Origin: JAACFF01 sp963807975
GTDB taxonomy: Bacteria > Chloroflexota > Anaerolineae > Promineifilales > Promineifilaceae
Length of the DNA stretch: 64,000 nt
Direction of reading: 5' to 3'
Assembly (NCBI GenBank): GCA_963807975.1
Contig: CAWEDV010000001.1
Location: 2,835,194-2,899,193 of the forward strand
Position numbers and translations under genes: made by a program. The notes beneath the pieces are model-generated. The model ran no database searches and was not told the DNA's origin. It saw only the letters and a list, made by a program, of their open reading frames with translations. The first letter of the stretch is position 1, and every line of letters starts with the position of its first letter. Shown one piece after another: positions 17,477 through 25,165 of this stretch.

Positions 17477-18802
17477 TTACTGGACCCATTTACTAAAATA
17501 ATCTTCCGCAGCCCAGCCTTTTTGACCATCAGGTGTACGAACTTGGTGCCAGGTATAACCATTGTAATGAACAGGCTCTTCCTCCAGCAGGGTTAAGATG
17601 GTTCCATCAGGTAAGATGGCGATTTCTGCCCCCCCGGGCGCATCTCGTACCGTAAGACCAATACCCTGGGTGTTGGTCACGACAGCATGGGGTAAATCAG
17701 GCGTCGGGGTTATAGGCGCTGGTGTTGGCAGAGGAGGAAGCTGCATTCCATCATAAATATCCAGCTCATTAAAGTGCATGAAGGCTTGTCGCGACACCAT
17801 ATTAAAGAGTGGCGCACTATCTTCCCACTCCAACCAGGAAGGGGCGTATAAAGCCATAATGATAATGTAATCTCCACCTGGAGAGAATACAATGCCCCCA
17901 TCCCCATGTGTATCATCAATCCAACCTACTTTGTGGGCAAAAGGCACATCCGGTGGCAAACCATTTTCCAAGAGGGTGGCCAATTCGTTGAGCTGCAAAT
18001 AATCAAGCATATCCTGACATTCTCGGGCCGTTATCTGCTGTGGGTATAGCTCCCGCAGGGGCCCGTTGTCCATCTCCGCACATTGGTAGAGTAATTGGAA
18101 CAATAGGGCCAAGTCCCCGGTAGTCGTTTGTCGAAATGGATCGGCAAAGGTAGTAATATCCGTACGCTGGTTTGCTGGTGTCAAAACAGTATTGAGCCGG
18201 TCAGGCCGCGGATCGGCATCTATGGGAACTGCTATAAAGGTGTTATAGACTCCGAGATCACGCATCGATTGGCTGACAATATCTGCGCCCGCATATGCGT
18301 CAGGCTTTCCGGCAATCGTCTGCAATAATAAATTGGCCGCGAAGTTGCTCGATAACGCTGTGGTTTCGGTGATCAATTTTTTCTGCTCGATATTGGGGAC
18401 ATTGTCAAACACGCGAAATGCATTGATAAGGATGGGAACTTTAACAAGGCTCATTCCGGCAATGGCTACATCCTCATTGTGCGCGATTTTCTGCCCTGTT
18501 TGCAAATCTACGACGACATAGCTAGAAAATCCATCAAATGGATCCAGTGTCTCTTCGAGCGCAGACTGCAGATAGCGTAAATCTGGTGGCCCCTGGTCCA
18601 ATTCCACTGAGGGAGTCGCGGTTGCTGGAGGGCTGGAAACAACGGTCGCTGTTTGGGTTGGATAGAGTGTGGCACTGACTGCTGCAGGGACTGGTGTCTC
18701 AGGAATGGGAGAAATGGCTGCGGGAACAATCACCTGCCGGCAGGCAGCGAGCGCCAAGACAGTAGGAATGATCAGCCAAATCCATTTTTTTTGTACAATC
18801 AT
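17477..18802 (-). CDS. Class A beta-lactamase-like serine hydrolase lipoprotein with SH3 domain
   Basis: A 441-residue lipoprotein with lipobox LAAC at about residues 18-21. A Ser/Thr/Pro-rich linker leads to a class A beta-lactamase-related domain: the Ser-x-x-Lys motif is SLVK in AGMSLVKVPILINAF (about residue 116), and the KTG-like box is KVG in FAHKVGWIDDTHGD. The C-terminal 65 residues form an SH3b-like domain (GLTVRDAPGGAEIAILPDG). Similar proteins act on peptidoglycan or have no antibiotic role, so resistance should not be inferred. Probably first gene of a pair with the downstream glycosidase. Confidence 0.8.
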   Translation of the reverse strand: MIVQKKWIWLIIPTVLALAACRQVIVPAAISPIPETPVPAAVSATLYPTQTATVVSSPPATATPSVELDQGPPDLRYLQSALEETLDPFDGFSSYVVVDLQTGQKIAHNEDVAIAGMSLVKVPILINAFRVFDNVPNIEQKKLITETTALSSNFAANLLLQTIAGKPDAYAGADIVSQSMRDLGVYNTFIAVPIDADPRPDRLNTVLTPANQRTDITTFADPFRQTTTGDLALLFQLLYQCAEMDNGPLRELYPQQITARECQDMLDYLQLNELATLLENGLPPDVPFAHKVGWIDDTHGDGGIVFSPGGDYIIIMALYAPSWLEWEDSAPLFNMVSRQAFMHFNELDIYDGMQLPPLPTPAPITPTPDLPHAVVTNTQGIGLTVRDAPGGAEIAILPDGTILTLLEEEPVHYNGYTWHQVRTPDGQKGWAAEDYFSKWVQ

Positions 18803-18996
18803 AGGCAGATGATAAATTCAGAGATCTCCGCTAGTTTGCCCATAATTTTATGCCAAATCCAAAAGAATCGTCATTATTGAGGCCAAATTTCATAACACAG
18901 AAGCTTTGCGCTAAAATATTAGCCAGCTAACCTGCAAACTAGAGCACAAACTATCCAGCAAGCTAAACTGCTTCTCTAATAAGGCTTTCCCAAAAT

Positions 18997-20640
18997 ATGA
19001 ATCGATCCCTCTTATTGGTCCTTCTCCTCTTTTTGCTCATGTCTGTACCTCTGATCTCCACCAGTGCCACAACAGCAGAAAGCGAGCAGCCCCATGATGA
19101 ACTGGGTTTTCATCAAGCCTACTTTCCTACCGTGGCCAACTCATCCAATGTAACGAATTGTCGTTATGGTATTAATCTAGCTTACGCGAGAGGTGCAGAA
19201 TGGCTACCCACCTTTGGTGTGGGCCACTACATAAACTTTGCGGTCAGGCCCAACGGAGTCAATGTGCCTGCGTCGACAGAATTGCTGCGTCAGGTGCGGT
19301 TAGAACAGATCATAGAGGATGGCGTCTACTTACCTCAGATTAAAACTGTGCCCCCGTTAACGATGGACAACGGAGGCCTTGGCCCCTTGGTTTTGGCCAA
19401 TCCTGGTGGAATATGGATCGTGGGCAACGAGCCTGACGTGAGTCACAACCAGCAGGATAATATGCTGCCAACGACATATGCCTGGGCTTATAATGCTGTT
19501 TACAACTTCATCAAAGGGTTGGACCCGACAGCACAGGTGGCCAATGGCGGACTGTCGATGATGACACCTGGAAGACGTCAATATTTGAATATTGTTTGGA
19601 ATACCTACCTCCAGGCCTTTGGCGAAGAGATGCCGGTGGACGTCTGGAATATGCATCTCTATATCTTATCTGAAATCCGGCCCTGGGATGGAGGTAATGC
19701 TGATGGAAAAGTTGCCTTAGGCACAAATCCTGATCTGGCCCTAAAGGCCCCATATGGGCCACCAGCTCAAGAGTGTCCCAAGGAAGACGTATACTGCCGG
19801 GCTGAGCATGACAGCGTTTCAATCTTTAGAGAACAGATTTTGATGATGCGCCAATGGATGAAAAATCATGGACAAACGGATAAGCCGTTGATCCTCTCCG
19901 AATTCTCAATCTTGTATCCTTTTGTAGGCTACGACGATTCAGTCAACCCAACGGTATGTTATTTGAAAGATGAATTTGGTCGCTGTTTTACGCCCGAGCG
20001 TGTCATTAATTACATGCATCAGACATTAGATTATTTAGATAGCGCCAGGGATCCAGAGCTGGGTTATCCAGCGGATGATTACCGGCTGGTTCAGCAGTGG
20101 GCCTGGTTCAGCATGTGGACCGGTCAGCAAAATTCGGGATCGTCCAGCAATTTACTCTTTGAAAATTATACAGATTTCGCACCTCCGGATCCGTCAGCGC
20201 TGACTGAAGTAGGCAGTGCCTATCGCAACAGGGTATTGAGTCAGAAGACAACTGTCAATCTGGTGGCGGCGAAGGCCAGCGACGTAACGGTACAAGCAGC
20301 AAATCCCGAAGGAACGGCCGATGTCCCGATAACGCTTGATTTTTATAACAATGGATCCCGGTACATTGACAAGCCTTTTGTGGTCGTGTTTTTCGCTGAT
20401 GATCTGCTGCAGGAAGTGATCGGCGGAGTCCGTGTTTCGCCAAAGGAAACGGGAATAATAAAAGGATGTTCATGGGGATGGATTACCAACCAGGCATCCG
20501 TCATGTGGAAAGATGTCCCCACCGGCACCCATACCTACTGGGCGAAAGTTGACGGGCCCAATGATATTGGGGGGGAAGTCAACGAAGGCGACAATGTAGT
20601 AACAGGTCAAGTAACGGTTCTACCGCAAACATCACCGTAA
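18997..20640 (+). CDS. Secreted glycosidase-like protein with CARDB-like domain
   Basis: A 547-residue secreted protein with a signal peptide (residues 3-24, SLLLVLLLFLLMSVPLI). The catalytic-like region has WIVGNEPDVS near residue 145 and PLILSEFSILYP near 300, the two glutamate positions expected in a clan A TIM barrel. From about residue 430 the sequence resembles a CARDB adhesion domain (VPITLDFYNNGSRYIDKPF). It shares architecture with the protein at 15740-17455 but has no C-terminal anchor. It is divergent from the beta-lactamase-like gene, with 194 bp between starts. The substrate is unknown. Confidence 0.72.
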   Translation: MNRSLLLVLLLFLLMSVPLISTSATTAESEQPHDELGFHQAYFPTVANSSNVTNCRYGINLAYARGAEWLPTFGVGHYINFAVRPNGVNVPASTELLRQVRLEQIIEDGVYLPQIKTVPPLTMDNGGLGPLVLANPGGIWIVGNEPDVSHNQQDNMLPTTYAWAYNAVYNFIKGLDPTAQVANGGLSMMTPGRRQYLNIVWNTYLQAFGEEMPVDVWNMHLYILSEIRPWDGGNADGKVALGTNPDLALKAPYGPPAQECPKEDVYCRAEHDSVSIFREQILMMRQWMKNHGQTDKPLILSEFSILYPFVGYDDSVNPTVCYLKDEFGRCFTPERVINYMHQTLDYLDSARDPELGYPADDYRLVQQWAWFSMWTGQQNSGSSSNLLFENYTDFAPPDPSALTEVGSAYRNRVLSQKTTVNLVAAKASDVTVQAANPEGTADVPITLDFYNNGSRYIDKPFVVVFFADDLLQEVIGGVRVSPKETGIIKGCSWGWITNQASVMWKDVPTGTHTYWAKVDGPNDIGGEVNEGDNVVTGQVTVLPQTSP

Positions 20641-20788
20641 CAGATCTGGGGCAATCGATAATTCATGGTATGAAATTTTGCTTTGAATCGCCCCTGTGAT
20701 TGTCGGTCGGACTTGCATAGATCAACGATTATGGATAGCGTTGGTTTCATCAGGAACCAATCGGTATCTGCAGTAGGAGAGAACCATC

Positions 20789-21454
20789 GTGGGCACGCAA
20801 TTTGGATTGTTTGATGAAAGACCAGAATATTATGCCTCTCTCGACGATCTGGTAGAAGCAATGATGAAGATGGAAGATGATCCCCTCTTCCCAGCAGGGA
20901 CAAATATGGTCATCTATCGTGGCAATCCGCAAGCGAAGCTGATGATCATTGGTGAAGCGCCCGGCACAGAAGAGGACAGACAGGGAAAACCCTTCGTCGG
21001 CCGTTCCGGGAAGCTGTTGGACCAGATATTGACTGCCGTAGACTTCAACCCTGATGAAGATGTTTTCATCACCAATGCTGTTTTCCGGCTGCCACCTGGA
21101 GAAGGAGGCAAGCCTCTGCGCAAGCCGACCAACGATGAGATTGAATTTTACAAACCCTATATACTGGAAATCATCCGTCTGGTTGATCCGCTGATTATGC
21201 TGCTTTCCGGAAATGTAGCGACCCAATCAATCCTGGGACAAACGGGTATTACCAAACTGCGTGGTCGTTGGTTTGATTATAATGGACGGCCAACCATGCC
21301 TATATTCCATCCAGCTTATCTGCTGCGCAATCCCACGCGGAAGCCGGGCGGCCCAAAATCAGCCACCTGGCAGGATATCCGGGAAGTACGCCGCAAATAT
21401 GACGAGCTGCTGGGGAGCAGCCAACACAATGAAAGTGAAAACCTAGATGTCTGA
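20789..21454 (+). CDS. Family 4-type uracil-DNA glycosylase lacking all cysteines
   Basis: A 221-residue member of the uracil-DNA glycosylase superfamily, closest to family 4. Motif 1 is IIGEAPGTEEDRQGKPFVGR (about residues 51-70), ITNAVFRLPP follows the usual position, and motif 2 is FHPAYLLRNPTRKPGGPK. Family 4 enzymes carry a 4Fe-4S cluster on four cysteines (two near the N-terminus, one in the KCRPP-like segment, one shortly after). Here the protein has no cysteine at all: RLPP replaces CRPP and EIEFYKPY lacks the fourth. GTG 20789 is preceded by TAGGAGAG. The last 8 nt overlap the next gene. Confidence 0.85.
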   Translation: MGTQFGLFDERPEYYASLDDLVEAMMKMEDDPLFPAGTNMVIYRGNPQAKLMIIGEAPGTEEDRQGKPFVGRSGKLLDQILTAVDFNPDEDVFITNAVFRLPPGEGGKPLRKPTNDEIEFYKPYILEIIRLVDPLIMLLSGNVATQSILGQTGITKLRGRWFDYNGRPTMPIFHPAYLLRNPTRKPGGPKSATWQDIREVRRKYDELLGSSQHNESENLDV

Positions 21455-22199
21455 TTCTCATTCTGAAAAAGCCGCCCTACGTGGTGAGCCAGGTTATGTA
21501 TGGCGCTCCGGGCAAGAACGGCGCCTGAATATGATGCGCGAGTGGTCCGATCTGCACGGCCGAATACTGGACAATGGCTGTGGTTTGGGCACCTACCTCG
21601 ACGCCCTATCACCCTATAGCCAGCAGCGCTTTGGCCTGGAAGTAGAACCTGAACGAGCATCCAAAGCATTGGCGACAGCGACGGGCATCGCTCAGGCCGT
21701 GGGCGAACGCCTGCCCTTCAGCGATGATACTTTTGATCTGGTACTCAGTAATGAAGTCATAGAGCATGTGGCAGATGACGCGCTATATGCGGCAGAAATG
21801 GCGCGTGTCACCAAACCAGGTGGGCGTATTTTACTTTTTTGTCCCAATCGCTGGTATCTGGTTGAACAACACGGAATCTTTTGGCAAGGACAGTATAAGT
21901 TCGGCAATATTCCCCTGGTAAATTACTTACCTAATGTGGCCCGCAATCGGCTTGCTCCTCATGTCCGCACCTACACCAAACACTCACTCATTGCCCTTTT
22001 TCAGTCCCTGCCCTTACGCATCGTTCATCACGAACGACTGTTTGGGGGCTACGACAATATAGCCTATCGTTGGCCTAAGCTTGGCCGGGCTTTAAGGGAA
22101 ACACTTTACGCCGCAGAAAAAACTCCTCTGGCCATTCTGGGACTTTCCCACCTGCTCGTTTTAGAAAAACAAGCGCAGCGCCCCTTGAATTCCAACTAG
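21447..22199 (+). CDS. SAM-dependent methyltransferase (methyltransferase-11 type)
   Basis: A 250-residue class I methyltransferase. Motif I is ILDNGCGLGTYLDAL (about residues 40-54), motif II is FGLEVEPERA, and FDLVLSNEVIEHV and RVTKPGGRILLFCPN follow. The C-terminal extension (FKFGNIPLVNYLPN, YTKHSLIALF) resembles methyltransferases placed in glycan or lipid clusters, but the acceptor is unknown. It overlaps the upstream glycosylase gene by 8 nt, so the two are translationally coupled. Confidence 0.82.
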   Translation: MSDSHSEKAALRGEPGYVWRSGQERRLNMMREWSDLHGRILDNGCGLGTYLDALSPYSQQRFGLEVEPERASKALATATGIAQAVGERLPFSDDTFDLVLSNEVIEHVADDALYAAEMARVTKPGGRILLFCPNRWYLVEQHGIFWQGQYKFGNIPLVNYLPNVARNRLAPHVRTYTKHSLIALFQSLPLRIVHHERLFGGYDNIAYRWPKLGRALRETLYAAEKTPLAILGLSHLLVLEKQAQRPLNSN

Positions 22200-22336
22200 C
22201 AGCCTTCCTCGACCTTTCCAAACCCTATTGGATCGTTTTTCTTCTCCTTTCACACGTTCGAATAGGACCAATTGGGTTGAATTCAAGCCTGGGGGACAAT
22301 ACAATCTTATTAGCGGTAGCGCTGTAACAATTGGCG

Positions 22337-22373
22337 CCCGATTTACGTCTGCTTAGATTCGTAAGCGGGTTTT
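22337..22373 (+). terminator. Probable rho-independent terminator
   Basis: CCCG-TTACG pairs with CGTAA-CGGG around a small bulge (22337-22347 with 22360-22369), followed by TTTT. It ends the glycosylase/methyltransferase unit, or acts as a leader structure upstream of pdxS. Confidence 0.5.
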
Positions 22374-22387
22374 GTAGGGTTAGGCAC

Positions 22388-22417
22388 TTGACACCTATCA
22401 ATCCGGTTTGTTGATAG
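22388..22417 (+). promoter_or_regulatory. pdxST promoter with internal inverted repeat
   Basis: TTGACA (22388-22393) is followed by a weak -10 (GATAGT, 22413-22418). The inverted repeat CTATCAA (22395-22401) / TTGATAG (22411-22417), with a 9-bp spacer, fills the -35 to -10 interval. That is where a repressor would block polymerase. The -35 match is perfect; the -10 is only fair. Confidence 0.45.
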
Positions 22418-22474
22418 TAGAGCGTCAGGGCGATCTGCGAGCGTGAAAACTCGATAATATAGAGAGGTGTAGAA

Positions 22475-23374
22475 ATGAGTAATAATGGACAGGGAGATGT
22501 TGGCAGCTTTCGTGTAAAAGTTGGTTTAGCACAAATGCTAAAAGGTGGCGTGATCATGGATGTCGTCACGCCTGAACAAGCAAAGATTGCTGAAGAAGCA
22601 GGTGCCGTCGCGGTAATGGCTCTTGAACGTGTGCCAGCAGACATTCGCGTTCAGGGAGGCGTTGCCCGCATGTCTGATCCGGGCATGATCAAAGACATTA
22701 TCCAGTCAGTCAGCATTCCAGTTATGGCCAAAGCGCGCATCGGCCACTTTGTGGAAGCACAGATTCTGCAATCAATCGGCGTCGACTATGTGGACGAAAG
22801 TGAGGTCCTGACCCCTGCAGATGTGGCACACCACATTAACAAGCATGATTTCAAAGTCCCCTTCGTGTGTGGCTGTCGCAATTTGGGCGAGGCTTTGCGC
22901 CGCATCGGTGAAGGTGCAGCAATGATCCGCACAAAAGGTGAAGCGGGCACCGGAGACGTGGTCGAAGCTGTACGGCACGCACGCACGGTTCTGGGTGAAA
23001 TCCGTCGCTTGCAAACGATGCCAGATGATGAACTGATGTCATATGCCAAGAACATTGGCGCTCCTTATGCACTGGTCAAGGAAACGAAAGAACTGGGGCG
23101 CATGCCAGTCGTGAATTTCGCCGCAGGCGGCATTGCCACACCAGCAGACGCGGCGCTCATGATGCAGCTGGGCGTTGACGGTGTTTTTGTTGGGTCAGGC
23201 ATATTCAAGAGCGGCGATCCAGCAAGCCGCGCCAGAGCTATCGTTGAAGCCACTACCCATTACAAAAATCCAGAAATCCTAGCCAACGTGAGCGAAAACT
23301 TGGGCGAGCCGATGGTAGGTATCAATGTCAGCAGCTTGCCGGAGAGTGAACAACTGGCAACCCGCGGCTGGTAA
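22475..23374 (+). CDS. pdxS: Pyridoxal 5'-phosphate synthase, lyase subunit PdxS
   Basis: A 299-residue PdxS (SNZ) subunit. It makes pyridoxal 5'-phosphate from ribose 5-phosphate, glyceraldehyde 3-phosphate and ammonia supplied by PdxT. The sequence shows KGGVIMDVVTPEQAKIAEEAGA, the catalytic lysine in VMAKARIGHFVEAQIL and the second lysine in MIRTKGEAGTGDVVEAVRH, plus the phosphate-binding GVFVGSGIFKS. It is followed after 57 nt by pdxT. Several PLP-dependent or oxoacid enzymes lie downstream, including the alpha-oxoamine synthase. Confidence 0.97.
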   Translation: MSNNGQGDVGSFRVKVGLAQMLKGGVIMDVVTPEQAKIAEEAGAVAVMALERVPADIRVQGGVARMSDPGMIKDIIQSVSIPVMAKARIGHFVEAQILQSIGVDYVDESEVLTPADVAHHINKHDFKVPFVCGCRNLGEALRRIGEGAAMIRTKGEAGTGDVVEAVRHARTVLGEIRRLQTMPDDELMSYAKNIGAPYALVKETKELGRMPVVNFAAGGIATPADAALMMQLGVDGVFVGSGIFKSGDPASRARAIVEATTHYKNPEILANVSENLGEPMVGINVSSLPESEQLATRGW

Positions 23375-23385
23375 AAAAAAGAAAT

Positions 23386-23424
23386 CAGCACCCGGTGCTC
23401 CACTATGTGGGCTGCCGGGTGCTG
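23386..23424 (+). promoter_or_regulatory. Intercistronic hairpin between pdxS and pdxT
   Basis: CAGCACCCGG (23386-23395) pairs perfectly with CCGGGTGCTG (23415-23424), with an inner CCAC/GTGG stem. There is no T-run, so it may tune the PdxS:PdxT ratio or protect the upstream mRNA rather than terminate. It ends 7 nt before the first possible pdxT ATG. Confidence 0.5.
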
Positions 23425-23431
23425 CCAATAA

Positions 23432-24034
23432 ATGAATACCATGAGAATCGGGGTATTGGCGCTGCAAGGCGCATTCATTGAGCATATCAATATTTTGCGC
23501 GGCCTGGGCGTTGAAGCAGTCGAAGTCCGTCTGCCCGCTGATCTAGACGGACTGGATGGCTTAATCATCCCTGGCGGAGAGAGCACGACGATCGGCAAAC
23601 TGGCTGAAATTTATGGTCTAATGGAGCCTCTGCAGCATTTTGCGCAAAAAAAACCAGTTTGGGGCACCTGTGCGGGCATGATTTTCATGGCCAAGGATAT
23701 TGGTGTGGACCAACCATTGTTGGGAGTCATGGACATCGTGGTCGAGCGCAATGCCTTTGGGCGGCAGTTAGACAGTTTTGAAACATTACTGCCTGTGCCG
23801 GTTCTGAATCATGGGTTAGAACAACCCTTTCCCGCGGTTTTCATTCGAGCCCCACGTCTTGTTTCCGCCAATGGAGAAGCGTTAGTACTCGCGACACTCG
23901 AAGATGGCACGGCCGTAGCCGCTAAAGAAGGTCATTGGCTGGCCACAGCATTCCACCCGGAATTGACCGGTGACAACCGCTTTCACCAATATTTCTTACG
24001 GATGGTGAATACAAATGGGGGGCAGCCCGCGTAG
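23432..24034 (+). CDS. pdxT: Pyridoxal 5'-phosphate synthase, glutaminase subunit PdxT
   Basis: A 200-residue glutaminase that releases ammonia from glutamine and passes it to PdxS. The nucleophile cysteine lies in VWGTCAGMIFMAKDI and the His-Glu pair in ATAFHPELTGD. The GGESTTIGKL loop and the PAVFIRAPR segment are typical PdxT features. ATG 23441 (MRIGVLALQGAF) is an alternative start and matches the usual PdxT N-terminus better. Confidence 0.95.
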   Translation: MNTMRIGVLALQGAFIEHINILRGLGVEAVEVRLPADLDGLDGLIIPGGESTTIGKLAEIYGLMEPLQHFAQKKPVWGTCAGMIFMAKDIGVDQPLLGVMDIVVERNAFGRQLDSFETLLPVPVLNHGLEQPFPAVFIRAPRLVSANGEALVLATLEDGTAVAAKEGHWLATAFHPELTGDNRFHQYFLRMVNTNGGQPA

Positions 24035-24053
24035 ACAGTGCGGCTGTTATTGC

Positions 24054-24842
24054 TTACGGCCGTTTGGGTAATATGACGGTTGAGGTAACGCCCCGGCCTG
24101 GTTGAGGATTGTTTTCGACCCAAATATGACCGTTGTGCTGCTGCACGATCCCCTTAGCGATAAAGAGACCCAGACCAATCCCATCCGTTCCTGACCGGGT
24201 CGTAAAAAACGGCTTAAAAATTTCACCGACAATATCCTGTTCGATACCATGCCCATCATCAGCCACGGCAAATGCGAATTTACCGGCCCCATTCTTCTCA
24301 GCCGTGTATCCATTGCCATGCTCGAACTGGCTCGCCGGAAGCGTCCAAAAACCAACCTTAATCGTGCCACCCTGTGGCATCATGGCCTCGTAAGCATTGG
24401 ACAGCAAATTGACCAAGACTTGCGTTATGCGGTTATGGTCACAGATTATTGATCCCAAGCGATCAGCCAATTCAACCTCGATTTTGACATCTCCCTGCAG
24501 CAAAAACTGGTGCTCCACCAAAGTTAGAGAATCACGCAGTATGGCATCCACGGTGGTTACAGCCATGCGCGGCTCATCCATATAGGCATAATCGTGGAGA
24601 ACATTTACAATATGCGCACTGCGAAATGCACTGTGTTCGATCAAAGCAACATATTGTTCGAGCGTATTCTGATCCAGGTTGTCATCCTGAATTTCGTCCA
24701 GCAGGCTGCTGCAGGCGGAGGTTATGAGACTCAGCGGGCTTGTAAGTTCGTGGGCCACACCAGTGGTAAGTGCTCCAATATTGGCCAATCGCTGCGTATG
24801 CGCCAGGGCGCTTCCTAAGCGTTCTAGCAAGTCTCCATCCAC
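24054..24842 (-). CDS. Sensor histidine kinase without visible sensor domain
   Basis: A 262-residue kinase. The H-box is IGALTTGVAHELTSPLSL (His near residue 31), followed by a dimerisation helix, then the ATPase domain with N-box VNLLSNAYEAM, G1 AVADDGHGIE, F-box IFKPFFTTRSGTDGIGLGLF and the G2 region. The start is GTG 24842; the frame extends only about 16 codons further up before a stop, so no sensor domain is present. No response regulator is adjacent. It is convergent with pdxT. Confidence 0.82.
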   Translation of the reverse strand: MDGDLLERLGSALAHTQRLANIGALTTGVAHELTSPLSLITSACSSLLDEIQDDNLDQNTLEQYVALIEHSAFRSAHIVNVLHDYAYMDEPRMAVTTVDAILRDSLTLVEHQFLLQGDVKIEVELADRLGSIICDHNRITQVLVNLLSNAYEAMMPQGGTIKVGFWTLPASQFEHGNGYTAEKNGAGKFAFAVADDGHGIEQDIVGEIFKPFFTTRSGTDGIGLGLFIAKGIVQQHNGHIWVENNPQPGRGVTSTVILPKRP

Positions 24843-25070
24843 ACCATGAAGGGAGAATTGGTGGAGTTGTTCCGAATCTTTTAAGATGGCTTATTCCATC
24901 CTTCCCCATCCAAGGTATTTAGACAGCATTGTTTATTCTTGATAATGCTTGTAGCATAAGTCAGTAGTTGCTTATAGTCCGTATTGGGGCCGTAAAATGA
25001 GCGTGAAGGTGTCGTTAAGGCCTTTTATTTAACTTGTAGATTAGCTACAGACTGCTTTTCCTTTGAATGT
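24843..25070. other. Intergenic region upstream of the alpha-oxoamine synthase gene
   Basis: No gene is visible between the kinase start and 25166. Besides the promoter and operator-like repeats listed separately, there is a weak promoter-like pair, TTGCTT near 24968 and TAAAAT near 24993, with 19-bp spacing. Confidence 0.4.
25035..25049. promoter_or_regulatory. Inverted repeat, candidate operator
   Basis: TGTAG-ATTAG-CTACA is a perfect 5-bp inverted repeat about 22 bp upstream of the -35 box at 25071. Its core TAGATTAGCTA nearly matches the repeat overlapping the -10 box (TAGAATTAGCTA). Confidence 0.4.
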
Positions 25071-25106
25071 TTGAGAAAAGCACCCAAACTGGCTAGAATT
25101 AGCTAG
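25071..25106 (+). promoter_or_regulatory. Promoter with operator-like repeat over the -10 box
   Basis: TTGAGA (25071-25076), a 17-bp spacer, then TAGAAT (25094-25099). CTAG-AATTAG-CTAG (25093-25106) overlaps the -10 box, and a related repeat sits at 25035-25049. This arrangement fits repression by a regulator binding both sites, possibly the FCD/GntR protein encoded at 26565. Confidence 0.5.
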
Positions 25107-25165
25107 AAAAAGTGAAAATTTTCAGGTCGCATATTTGCCTGTGAGGAAACTGAGAGGAGATAAGG

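Noticed and set aside
17477..18802. An antibiotic-resistance beta-lactamase.
   Set aside because: The Ser-x-x-Lys and KVG motifs show only the fold. The lipoprotein anchor and SH3 domain are unlike resistance enzymes, and no mobile context is present.
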